Source: Xanthomonas chitinilytica (GTDB taxonomy: Bacteria; Pseudomonadota; Gammaproteobacteria; Xanthomonadales; Xanthomonadaceae). From it: DNA of 64,000 bases. Positions 39,038 through 47,024 of the stretch are shown here, in pieces (position 1 is the stretch's first letter; each line of letters opens with the position of its first letter). Made by a program: the position numbers and the translations under genes. The notes below the pieces were generated by a model, which searched no databases, was not told the origin of the DNA, and worked only from the letters and a program-made list of their open reading frames with translations. The DNA is taken from NCBI RefSeq assembly GCF_026107455.2, contig NZ_JAPCHY010000010.1, forward strand, positions 1-64,000, given 5' to 3'.

Positions 39038-42000
39038 GCCGCCTGTCCTGCCTGCGGCAGATGCCGCGACTGAGCCTGCTGGCCTGTGCCCTGGCCGCAG
39101 CGCCGGCGCTGGCCCAGAGCGTGGCCACCGGCAGCCGCTTCACCCCGGTGCTGGGCGATGCCGACACCCTGTACCCGCGTTCGCCGGCGAGCGTGGACGC
39201 GGCGCCGGAAGCCATCGCCACCCGTTCCGGCGCGGCCGACTATCGCCTCAACCAGGGCGTGGACCGCGTGCGGGTGGAGGTGGACCGCGACGGCGTGCCG
39301 GCCGACGGCCAGACCCCGGTGCACATCCGCGTGCAACTGCTGGATGCCGAGGGCAGACCGCTGGCCGGCAAGGCCTTCGCCACCATCGAGCACAGCGGCG
39401 GGCGCATCCGCCTGCCCGGCTCGCGCACCGACGAGTTCGGTCCCGGCGCCAGCGATGCCGACAAGGTCACCCCCGGCATCCAGCTGGCGGTGGAAGACGG
39501 CGTGGCCGAGTTCGACCTGCTGGCCCCGCACGAGCCGCAGGACGTGGTGCTGCGCATCACCGCCGGCGGCCACACCGCCGAAGGCGTGATCGGCTTCCTG
39601 CCGGAGTTGCGCGAGCTGCTGGCCACCGGCCTGATCGAGGGCGTGGTCAACTTCCGCAACAAGTCCAACGCCAGCCTGATCTCGCCGGTCGAGCACAACG
39701 ACGCGTTCGACCGCGACATCCGCCGCTGGGAGAAGCAGTTCAACAACGGCAAGGCGAACGCTGCCGCGCGCACCGCGTTCTTCGTCAAGGGCCGGATCAA
39801 GGGCGAGTACCTGCTCACCGCCGCCTACGACTCGGACAAGGACGTGCGCGGCCGCCTGCTGCGCGACATCCAGCCGGAGGAGTTCTACCCGGTGTACGGC
39901 GACTCGTCGCTGCGCGGCTTCGACGCGCGCTCGGCCGAGCGCCTGTACGTGCGCATCGACAACAAGCGCAGCTACCTGCTGTACGGCGATTTCCAGACCG
40001 GCGACACCCTGGCTACGGCCACCGGGATCGGCGGCAGCGGCGCGATCCCGCAGCGCAGCCTGAGCACCTACAACCGCACCGCCACCGGCCTGGGCTGGCA
40101 CTTCGAAAGCGAGCGCGTGCGTTCCAACGTGTTCGCGATCCAGGACTCGTTGCGGCAGGTGATCGAGGAGTTCCGCAGCCAGGGCAGCGGCCCGTACGCG
40201 CTGCGCAACAACGCGGTGCTGGAAGGCAGCGAGCGGGTGGAAGTGATCGTGCGCGACCGCAACCAGCCAAGCCGCATCGTCTCGGTGCGGCCGCTGGCGC
40301 GGCTGGTGGACTACAGCTTCGAGCCGTTCTCCGGGCGCATCCTGCTCAACCAGTTCATGCCGTCCTTCGACAGCGACCTCAACCCGGTGTCGCTGCGCAT
40401 CACCTACGAACTGGACCAGGGCACCGAGAAGTTCTGGGTAGTCGGTGCCGACGGCCAGTTCAAGCTGACCGACAAGCTGGAAGTGGGCGCCTCGGCGGTC
40501 GACGACCGCAACCCGTTCGCCGAGTTCAAGATGGCCAGCGTCAATGCCGGCTACCGCTTCGGCGCCAATACCGCGCTGGTGGCCGAGTTCGCCCGCACCC
40601 GCAGCGAGATCAACACCAACTCGCTCAACCAGATCACCTCGCAGGGGCTGCAGGACCTGAGCGGCGAAGTGGAAGGCGATGCCTGGCGGGTGGAGTTCGG
40701 CCACGACGGCGAGAAGTTCGACGCGCGCCTGTTCGCCGCGCGTACCGATCCGGCGTTCAACAACCCGGCCTCGCCGCTGTACGGCGGCCGCGGCGAGTAC
40801 CAGGCACGGTTGGGCTATACCGTCGGCCCGCGGCTGGAGCTGTATGTCGAAGGGCTGCGCAGCGAGGATCGCAATCCCGATGGCGGCAAGCGCGATGCCG
40901 GCGGCGCCGGCGTGCGCATCGGCGCCAGCGAACGGCTGACCTTCGACCTCGGCGTGCGCAGCATCCGCGAGACCATCGGCACCACCTCGCCGTGGTCCTC
41001 GGGGACGCCGTTCGGCAACCTCGGCGGCCTCACCGGCGGTTTCGCCACCGGTGCCGGCGGCGGTGCGCTGGGCTATGGCCAGCAGGCGCTGGACCCGGCC
41101 ACCGGGCTGATGGTGATCAACGGCTCCTCGACCGGCAGCCCGATCACCAGCGACCTGCCGGTGGGCACCAGGCTGGAATCGGACAGCGCCCGCATCGGCG
41201 TCGGCTACCGCTTCAACGACCGCTTCAGTGCCGGCGCCGAAGCGGAGCAGAGCGTCAGCGGCGAGGACCGCCACCGCGTCGCCGCCGGCCTGGACTACCA
41301 GGTGTTCGAGCGCAGCCGCGTCTACGGCCGCTACGAGAGGCAGACCGGCCTGACCAGCGCCTACGGCATCACCACCACCGACCGGCAGGCCGATGCGCTG
41401 GTGTTCGGTATCGACAGCAGCTACCTGCGCGATACCCAGACCTTCAGCGAGTACCGCCTGCGCGATGCCATCAGCGGCCGCGACGTGCAGACCGCCTCGG
41501 GCATCCGCAACAACTGGGATATCGCCGAGGGCCTGCGCCTGAGCAGCTCGGCCGAGCACGTCAAGGTGATCGACGGCAACACCGGCGACAGCACCGGCCT
41601 GGCGCTGGCGCTGGACTACAGCGCCAACCCGCTGTGGCGCGGCGCCATCCGTGCCGAGCACCGGATTTCCGAGGACGTACCCGGCACCGAGGCCAACGAG
41701 GCGTTCGACACCACGCTGCTGCAGTTCATGCTGGCGCGCAAGCTCAGCCGCGACTGGACCCTGCTGGCGCGCAACTACCTGCTGGCGACCGACTACGAAG
41801 AGCGCGGCGACGTACTGCAGGACCGCTTCCAGATCGGCCTGGCCTACCGCGACACTGACCGCAACCGGGTCAACGCGCTGGCCCGCTACGAATACAAGCT
41901 CGAACGCGACGAAAGCGGACTGCTGCTGGTGGCCGGGCAGGCGGTGGACGGCGGCAGCCAGGACGTGCGCACCCGCGCGCACATCGTCTCCACCCATGCC

Positions 42001-42411
42001 GACTGGCACCCGTCGCGGCCTTGGTGGCTGACCGGGCGCATCGCCGGCAAGTGGCAGCAGGACCAGTTCGCCTATGGCGACGGCTCGCGCGTGGACAGCA
42101 GTTTCCGTGCGGTCCTGCTGTCCGGCCGGGTGGTCTACGACATCACCGAGAACTGGGACATCGGCGTGCTCGGCTCCACCTTCCGCGGCCAGTACGGCGC
42201 CAACCAGTACGCCTACGGCATGGAAGTGGGCCGGCTGCTGCGGCAGAACCTGTGGCTGTCGGCCGGCTACAACTGGACCGGTTTCGAAGGCGACCGCGAC
42301 CTCAACGGTTACGAATACACCCAGCAGGGCTTCTTCCTGCGCCTGCGCTTCAAGTTCGATGAAGACCTTTTCCGCCCGGACCCGGTCCGTTACCGCGACC
42401 CGGCTCGCTGA
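39034..42411 (+). CDS. Outer-membrane beta-barrel protein with Ig/invasin-like N-terminal region
   Basis: 1125-residue exported protein. The signal peptide is within LSLLACALAAAPALAQS. Residues about 70-200 look like an Ig/Big-1 type domain (VEVDRDGVPADGQTPVHIRV, AVEDGVAEFDLLAP). From about residue 240 to the end, alternating amphipathic strands typical of a large barrel appear (YLLTAAYDSDKDVRGRLL, RLYVRIDNKRSYLLYGDFQT, NLWLSAGYNWTGFEGDRDLN). The GTG at 39034 overlaps the giant gene's stop; ATG 39061 is an alternative. No TonB box was seen. Possible secretion or display partner of the giant protein, inferred from overlap and a shared operon. Confidence 0.75.
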   Translation: MSRLSCLRQMPRLSLLACALAAAPALAQSVATGSRFTPVLGDADTLYPRSPASVDAAPEAIATRSGAADYRLNQGVDRVRVEVDRDGVPADGQTPVHIRVQLLDAEGRPLAGKAFATIEHSGGRIRLPGSRTDEFGPGASDADKVTPGIQLAVEDGVAEFDLLAPHEPQDVVLRITAGGHTAEGVIGFLPELRELLATGLIEGVVNFRNKSNASLISPVEHNDAFDRDIRRWEKQFNNGKANAAARTAFFVKGRIKGEYLLTAAYDSDKDVRGRLLRDIQPEEFYPVYGDSSLRGFDARSAERLYVRIDNKRSYLLYGDFQTGDTLATATGIGGSGAIPQRSLSTYNRTATGLGWHFESERVRSNVFAIQDSLRQVIEEFRSQGSGPYALRNNAVLEGSERVEVIVRDRNQPSRIVSVRPLARLVDYSFEPFSGRILLNQFMPSFDSDLNPVSLRITYELDQGTEKFWVVGADGQFKLTDKLEVGASAVDDRNPFAEFKMASVNAGYRFGANTALVAEFARTRSEINTNSLNQITSQGLQDLSGEVEGDAWRVEFGHDGEKFDARLFAARTDPAFNNPASPLYGGRGEYQARLGYTVGPRLELYVEGLRSEDRNPDGGKRDAGGAGVRIGASERLTFDLGVRSIRETIGTTSPWSSGTPFGNLGGLTGGFATGAGGGALGYGQQALDPATGLMVINGSSTGSPITSDLPVGTRLESDSARIGVGYRFNDRFSAGAEAEQSVSGEDRHRVAAGLDYQVFERSRVYGRYERQTGLTSAYGITTTDRQADALVFGIDSSYLRDTQTFSEYRLRDAISGRDVQTASGIRNNWDIAEGLRLSSSAEHVKVIDGNTGDSTGLALALDYSANPLWRGAIRAEHRISEDVPGTEANEAFDTTLLQFMLARKLSRDWTLLARNYLLATDYEERGDVLQDRFQIGLAYRDTDRNRVNALARYEYKLERDESGLLLVAGQAVDGGSQDVRTRAHIVSTHADWHPSRPWWLTGRIAGKWQQDQFAYGDGSRVDSSFRAVLLSGRVVYDITENWDIGVLGSTFRGQYGANQYAYGMEVGRLLRQNLWLSAGYNWTGFEGDRDLNGYEYTQQGFFLRLRFKFDEDLFRPDPVRYRDPAR

Positions 42412-42421
42412 GGATGACCCG

Positions 42422-43435
42422 ATGACTCTTTCGCATACCCGTATCCGCCTGTCCCGCACGCTGCTGGCCAGCGCCCTCCTGGCCGGCCTGGCCGGCGCCG
42501 CCGGCGCCCAGCAGACCCGGCTGCAGCCGCAGGAAAAGCGCATCACCGACGAGGCGATCCATGCCGACCTGCAGGGCTACGAAGCCACCCAGGGCCGCAT
42601 CCAGGCGCTCAACGACGGCGGCCGTCCGATCCGCGACTACCACCTGTCCAAGGCCCAGTGCTGGCTGGACGTGTCGTTCCACGAGTACACCCGCAACGAC
42701 CGCAGCGCCTTCCCGCAGCAGGCGCTGACCGAGTCGGAGAAACTGATCGTGGACATGGAGAACGGCGTGGCGCCGATTCCCACCGACACCCCGCTGGTCA
42801 ACGGCGCCAAGTACCTGCGCGACGACCTGTGGCAGCGCCTGCGGGTGATCCACGGCACCCCGGGCTTCGCCTGCGCGCAGCAGAAGGTGGCCTGCGGCGA
42901 GGTCGAGCTGGTGCATGCCGGCAACGAGTTCAACCAGCAGCAGTGGCGCCATTCCAAGCCCTACATCCAGATCGCCGAGGACCTGGTCAACGAGGCCGAG
43001 GCGCTGGCGCGCCAGTGCGACGTCGGCCCTGCCGCACCGGCGGCGCCGCTCGGCCCGCTGATCGCCAACGTGCTGTTCGAGTTCGACCGCGACCAGTACC
43101 GCGACATCCGCACCTACTCGCTGGAGAGCGTGGACCGTGCGCTGGCGACCATCGAGGGCGAGCAGCTGAAGCTGGCCGGGGTGGCGCTGGTCGGCCACGC
43201 CGACCGCATGCAGGGACGTGGCTACGACTACAACCAGGGCCTGTCGCAGCGGCGCGCGCAGACCGTGCGCGAACTGCTGATCGGCCGCGGCATCGACCCG
43301 GACAGCATCCGCTACGAGTACCGCGGCGACACCCAGCAGGTGCAGCAGTGCGAAGGCGTCAAGCCGCGTGCGGCGCTGCTGGAATGCCTGCTGCCCAACC
43401 GTCGGGTCGAGGTGCGTTTCGAGCTGGGGGAGTGA
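42422..43435 (+). CDS. OmpA-family protein
   Basis: 337-residue exported protein, third gene of the surface operon, 10 bp after the barrel gene. Signal peptide MTLSHTRIRLSRTLLASALL, ending near AGAQQ. The middle region (about 30-200) is helical and not recognised. The C-terminal OmpA peptidoglycan-binding domain starts near residue 215: ANVLFEFDRDQYRDIRTYSL, VALVGHADRMQGRGYDYNQG, LSQRRAQTVRELLIGRGID and LPNRRVEVRFELGE. It could anchor the complex to the cell wall. Confidence 0.88.
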   Translation: MTLSHTRIRLSRTLLASALLAGLAGAAGAQQTRLQPQEKRITDEAIHADLQGYEATQGRIQALNDGGRPIRDYHLSKAQCWLDVSFHEYTRNDRSAFPQQALTESEKLIVDMENGVAPIPTDTPLVNGAKYLRDDLWQRLRVIHGTPGFACAQQKVACGEVELVHAGNEFNQQQWRHSKPYIQIAEDLVNEAEALARQCDVGPAAPAAPLGPLIANVLFEFDRDQYRDIRTYSLESVDRALATIEGEQLKLAGVALVGHADRMQGRGYDYNQGLSQRRAQTVRELLIGRGIDPDSIRYEYRGDTQQVQQCEGVKPRAALLECLLPNRRVEVRFELGE

Positions 43436-43445
43436 GCGCGGTCCT

Positions 43446-43471
43446 GCGGGTGCGGCGGCATGCGCACCCGC
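43446..43471. terminator. Bidirectional hairpin between convergent genes
   Basis: GCGGGTGCG (43446-43454) pairs with CGCACCCGC (43463-43471). It sits in the 46-bp gap between the ompA-type gene and the convergent diguanylate-cyclase-like gene. Confidence 0.55.
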
Positions 43472-43481
43472 GGCGGACGGA

Positions 43482-45440
43482 TCAGGAGCGATCGCCGCGG
43501 ACGGCACCGCCGGACCGTGGCGGCACCACCGCCGTCGGCGGCGCTCCGTCGCCGCGGGGCGGCGACCACGACATCGGGCGGTCACCGCTGATCATGATCC
43601 AGCCCTGCGCCAGCGCCTGTTCGGGGTCGCGGAGGACGCTGTAGTGGTCGACATCGCGACCGGCGGCCAGCCCCCACAGTCCCGCCCAGGCATTTTGTCC
43701 GCTGCGCCGCGCCACCTGCAGCGCGCGGCTGGTCGCGCGCAGGGCATCGTCCGGGCGCATGCGCCCGCCGGGGAACAGCGGGTAGGACGCCACGCCGATC
43801 GACACCGTCAGGGTGAGGTGCTGGTCATGGCCGATTTCCACCTGCAGGCGTTCGATGCAACGGCGCAGATGCCCGGCCAGCGCGAACGCGGCGGCCGACG
43901 AGGTGTCGTGGCGCACCATCAGGAACGTGGCACCGCTCCAGCGGGCCAGCAGGTCGTGCTGGTCGCAGCCCTGGCGCAGGCTGTCGGCCACCGCGCGCAG
44001 CAGCAGGTCGCCGGCGGCATGCCCGTGCTGGTCGTTGAGCGCCTTGAAGCCGTCCACTTCCAGCAGCAGCACCGCGCTGCGGTTGTCGCCGGCGGGTGCT
44101 GAGGTGGCGGCCTGCAGCAGGCGCTCGGCCTCGCGCCGGTTCGGCAGTCCGGTCAGCGCATCGGTGGTGCCCAGCTGGCGCAGCCGCCGCTGCTGGCGGC
44201 GCATGCGCAGGTACGCGCCGCCGCCGCCCAGCAGCAGAACGCCCAGGGCGGCGAGGGCGGCATTGCGCAGCAGCCGGTCGCGGTTGGCTTCCTGGCTGGC
44301 GTTGATCCGCACCGGGTCCAGTGCCTGTTCCGCCCTGGCCTGCAGCCTGGCCAGGCGGTTGAGGCTGTCGCCCTTCATCCGCCCCTGGTCGATCTGCCGG
44401 GCCTGGCGCAGGTAGTCGCGGGCCTGCGCGGCATTGCCCAGCACGGTGTGGATCTCGGCCAGCAGGTCCAGGCTGTCGCGCACGCCTTCCGGGTACTTGC
44501 CGGGTTCGGCCACCGCCAGCGCCTGCTCGGCACGCGCCAGCGCGGCCTCCGTTCCGCCCTGTTCCAGCTCGATCCGTGCCAGCCGCTGCAGGGTCACCAC
44601 CTGGCCCAGCGGATCGTTCTTCTCCTGCCAGGGCAGGATCGCCACGAACCCGGCCCGGGCTGCTTCGCTCTGCCCTTCGATGCGCAGCACCTCGGCACGG
44701 TGGCTGCGGATGCGGTGCAGCAGGATGTCCTGGTTCGGCACCCGGACGGCGATGGCCTGGGCACGGGCGAACGCCTTGCCGGCCTCGTCGTAGCGCTTGA
44801 GGTTGAGCAGGGTGTAGCCGTAGTTGTAATGCAGCATCATGTCCTGCGGCACCGGTGGCCGCTTGAGGTGGTCCGACAGCCGGATCGCCTGTTCCATGTA
44901 GCGCAGCGCGCCCTCCGGGTCGTCCATCTGCTCGGCGCGGATCAGCGCGATGCCGATCAGCGCGTTGATCTGCAGGTTGAGGTCGGCCTCGGCGATGCTC
45001 CGTTCCAGCAGTGCCTCGAGCAGCTCCAGGCCTTCCTGGGTCTGGCCGTTGCGCTGCAGCAGCACGGCGGCCATCTGCGAGGCCTGGCTGCGGTCCGTCG
45101 ACGGCAGCTCCGGGGTATCCATCAGTGCGCGCAGGCGTGCGGCCGAGGCCAGGCTGGCGCCGCCCTGGCCCAGCAACTGCTGGGCGAAGCCGCGGCAGCT
45201 GACCGCCCCGATCTCCACCGACGGCGGCAGCGGCGATGCCGCCAGCAGCTCGTCGGCGATGGCCAGGGCCTGGGGCGGCGCGCCGTGCAGGACCGAATGG
45301 CAGCGCCTCACCTGCTCCATCAGGCGGCTGCTGCCGGCGACGGGTTGACCGTGGGCATGGCCGGCCATGAGCACGACAAGGCAGAGCAACAGCCGGCGGG
45401 AGCGCGCGGCGATCGGGGGAAAAGGCATGGAGGCTGGCAT
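43482..45440 (-). CDS. TPR protein with degenerate GGDEF domain
   Basis: 652-residue protein. An N-terminal signal or anchor (RLLLCLVVLMAGHAHG), tetratricopeptide-type repeats to about residue 390 (ALRYMEQAIRLSD, RYDEAGKAFARAQAIA, AEIHTVLGNAAQARDYLRQA), a membrane helix near 415-435 (AALAALGVLLLGGGGAYL), then a GGDEF domain. DALTGLPNRREAERLL and VDGFKALNDQHGHAAGD are conserved, but the catalytic GG(D/E)EF is SGATF (residues 502-506), so diguanylate cyclase activity is doubtful. It may act as a sensor or GTP/c-di-GMP-binding protein. The start at 45440 is uncertain; 45428 is an alternative. Confidence 0.82.
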   Translation of the reverse strand: MPASMPFPPIAARSRRLLLCLVVLMAGHAHGQPVAGSSRLMEQVRRCHSVLHGAPPQALAIADELLAASPLPPSVEIGAVSCRGFAQQLLGQGGASLASAARLRALMDTPELPSTDRSQASQMAAVLLQRNGQTQEGLELLEALLERSIAEADLNLQINALIGIALIRAEQMDDPEGALRYMEQAIRLSDHLKRPPVPQDMMLHYNYGYTLLNLKRYDEAGKAFARAQAIAVRVPNQDILLHRIRSHRAEVLRIEGQSEAARAGFVAILPWQEKNDPLGQVVTLQRLARIELEQGGTEAALARAEQALAVAEPGKYPEGVRDSLDLLAEIHTVLGNAAQARDYLRQARQIDQGRMKGDSLNRLARLQARAEQALDPVRINASQEANRDRLLRNAALAALGVLLLGGGGAYLRMRRQQRRLRQLGTTDALTGLPNRREAERLLQAATSAPAGDNRSAVLLLEVDGFKALNDQHGHAAGDLLLRAVADSLRQGCDQHDLLARWSGATFLMVRHDTSSAAAFALAGHLRRCIERLQVEIGHDQHLTLTVSIGVASYPLFPGGRMRPDDALRATSRALQVARRSGQNAWAGLWGLAAGRDVDHYSVLRDPEQALAQGWIMISGDRPMSWSPPRGDGAPPTAVVPPRSGGAVRGDRS

Positions 45441-45505
45441 TTCCGGTCGATGGAACGGTTCCGCGAGGCAACAGCGGCATGGGCATCGCGGCTGCGGATG
45501 ACCCG

Positions 45506-45511
45506 TAATAT
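45506..45511 (+). promoter_or_regulatory. -10 element of the histidine kinase gene
   Basis: TAATAT in CCGTAATATAGCG, 16 bases before the ATG at 45528. It lies in the 87-bp gap shared with the divergent GGDEF-like gene. Confidence 0.4.
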
Positions 45512-45527
45512 AGCGTTGTTCAAGAAC

Positions 45528-46964
45528 ATGGGCGGCACCCCGATGCCGCCGGGACCCCGAGTGATGCCCCTTACCGACCCCCGGCGGGATGCTTCCGCCG
45601 ATCCCGCCGTGTTCGCGCCGCGCCCGGCCTGGTGGCGCGCGCCGGCCGCGGCCGACGTCGTGGACAAGCGCGGGATATCGATGCTGCGCCGCTTGCTGCT
45701 GCTGGTGCTCGCCTACCAGTTGGTCATGCTGCTGTGGGCCGGCTGGCGGCTGGGCGCGCAGCTGGACCGGACGATGCTGGCGCTGACCCTGGGCGGCATG
45801 CTGGTGTGCGTGGTGTCGCTGCAGCTGCTGCGCCGGCGCCGGCTGCAACTGGCCGCGGCGCTGTTCGTGCTGGTCGACCTGCTGCTGATGTCGGTGGCCT
45901 ACGGCTACTGGGGCCTGCGCGCGCAGCTACAGGGATTGCTGCTGCAACTGCTGCCGGTGCTGCTGGCCGGTGCCTTGCTGGGCCGGCGCGCGTTGTGGCT
46001 GGCGGCGCTCTGGCTGTCGGCGCTGCTGGCGGTTGGGGCCTGGTCCGATGCCGCCGCCGGCTTCTACTACCCGAACCGGGTGGCGGCGGCGCTGCTGGAC
46101 CTGGCCCTGGCCGGCTTCGGCGTGCTGATGGCCGCCTTCGTGCTCGACCAGTCGATGTCCTCGCTGCGCGAGAGCCTGCGTACCGCGCAGCGGCGTGGCA
46201 ACGACCTGGCGCGCAAGCGCGACGAGCTGCAGCTGGAAATGCAGGAGAAGGAGCGTTCGCGCGAGCAGCTGGTGCACGCGCTGAAGATCGAGAACGTGGG
46301 GCGGCTGGCCAGCGGCGTGGCCCACGATTTCAACCACCTGCTGGCGCTGATCATGGGCTATGCCGGCAAGGGCCGTCGCAGCGACGACCCGGCCGAACTG
46401 AAGGCGGCGCTGCAGGGCGTGGAATCGGCCGCGCGGCGGGCGTCGGCGGTGACCCGGCGGTTGCTGGATTTCAGCCGCCAGGAAGTGGCCCGGCCGCAGC
46501 TGCTCGATGCCGCGGCGACCGTCGCGGCGATGGAGCCGATGCTGCGCCAGCTGTTCGATGCGAAGGTGGCGTTCGAGCTGGATACCGGCGGCGTGCGCTG
46601 CCAGATCCACTTCGATCCGGCGCAGCTGGAGCTGATCCTGCTGAGCCTGGCCGCCAACGCGCAGCAGGCGATGCCCGAGGGCGGCCGCTTCCGGCTGTCG
46701 CTGTCGTACCCGGAGCCGCGCGCCGAACTGCACATCGAGGTGTGCGACAGCGGCCATGGCATGAGCGAGGAGGTGCGCGCGCGCTGCCTGGAACCGTTCT
46801 TCACCACCAAGCCCAGCGGCCAGGGCACCGGCCTGGGCCTGGCGGTCACCGCCAACCTGGTGACCGCCGCCGGCGGCCGGATCACGGTGGACAGCGCACC
46901 CGGGCAGGGCGCCTGCTTCCGCCTGCGGCTGCCGGCGCGGCCGCTGCCCACCGTTCTCGGCTGA
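45528..46964 (+). CDS. Membrane sensor histidine kinase
   Basis: 478-residue kinase. Five or so membrane helices (LLLLVLAYQLVMLLWAGWRL; LALTLGGMLVCVVSLQLL; GLLLQLLPVLLAGALLG; LDLALAGFGVLMAAFVLDQ) and no large periplasmic loop; a short coiled coil (LARKRDELQLEMQEKERSRE) leads to the H box VAHDFNHLLALIMGYAG, phosphoacceptor H266. N box LSLAANAQQAMPEGG, G1 CDSGHGMSEE, and G2 PSGQGTGLGLAVT are intact. This HDFNH subtype resembles NtrB-like kinases. No receiver domain, and no adjacent partner regulator. The start is uncertain (45543, 45564 and 45681 are alternatives). Confidence 0.87.
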   Translation: MGGTPMPPGPRVMPLTDPRRDASADPAVFAPRPAWWRAPAAADVVDKRGISMLRRLLLLVLAYQLVMLLWAGWRLGAQLDRTMLALTLGGMLVCVVSLQLLRRRRLQLAAALFVLVDLLLMSVAYGYWGLRAQLQGLLLQLLPVLLAGALLGRRALWLAALWLSALLAVGAWSDAAAGFYYPNRVAAALLDLALAGFGVLMAAFVLDQSMSSLRESLRTAQRRGNDLARKRDELQLEMQEKERSREQLVHALKIENVGRLASGVAHDFNHLLALIMGYAGKGRRSDDPAELKAALQGVESAARRASAVTRRLLDFSRQEVARPQLLDAAATVAAMEPMLRQLFDAKVAFELDTGGVRCQIHFDPAQLELILLSLAANAQQAMPEGGRFRLSLSYPEPRAELHIEVCDSGHGMSEEVRARCLEPFFTTKPSGQGTGLGLAVTANLVTAAGGRITVDSAPGQGACFRLRLPARPLPTVLG

Positions 46965-46991
46965 GCGCGATGGCACGCGTACGGTAGCGGC

Positions 46992-46997
46992 TACACT
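46992..46997 (+). promoter_or_regulatory. -10 element of the CrbS-like kinase gene
   Basis: TACACT in GGCTACACTGCG, 27 bases before GTG 47025; same GGCTAC context as the ttcA promoter. Confidence 0.4.
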
Positions 46998-47024
46998 GCG
47001 CCCGGCCCGTCCGGAAACATATCC

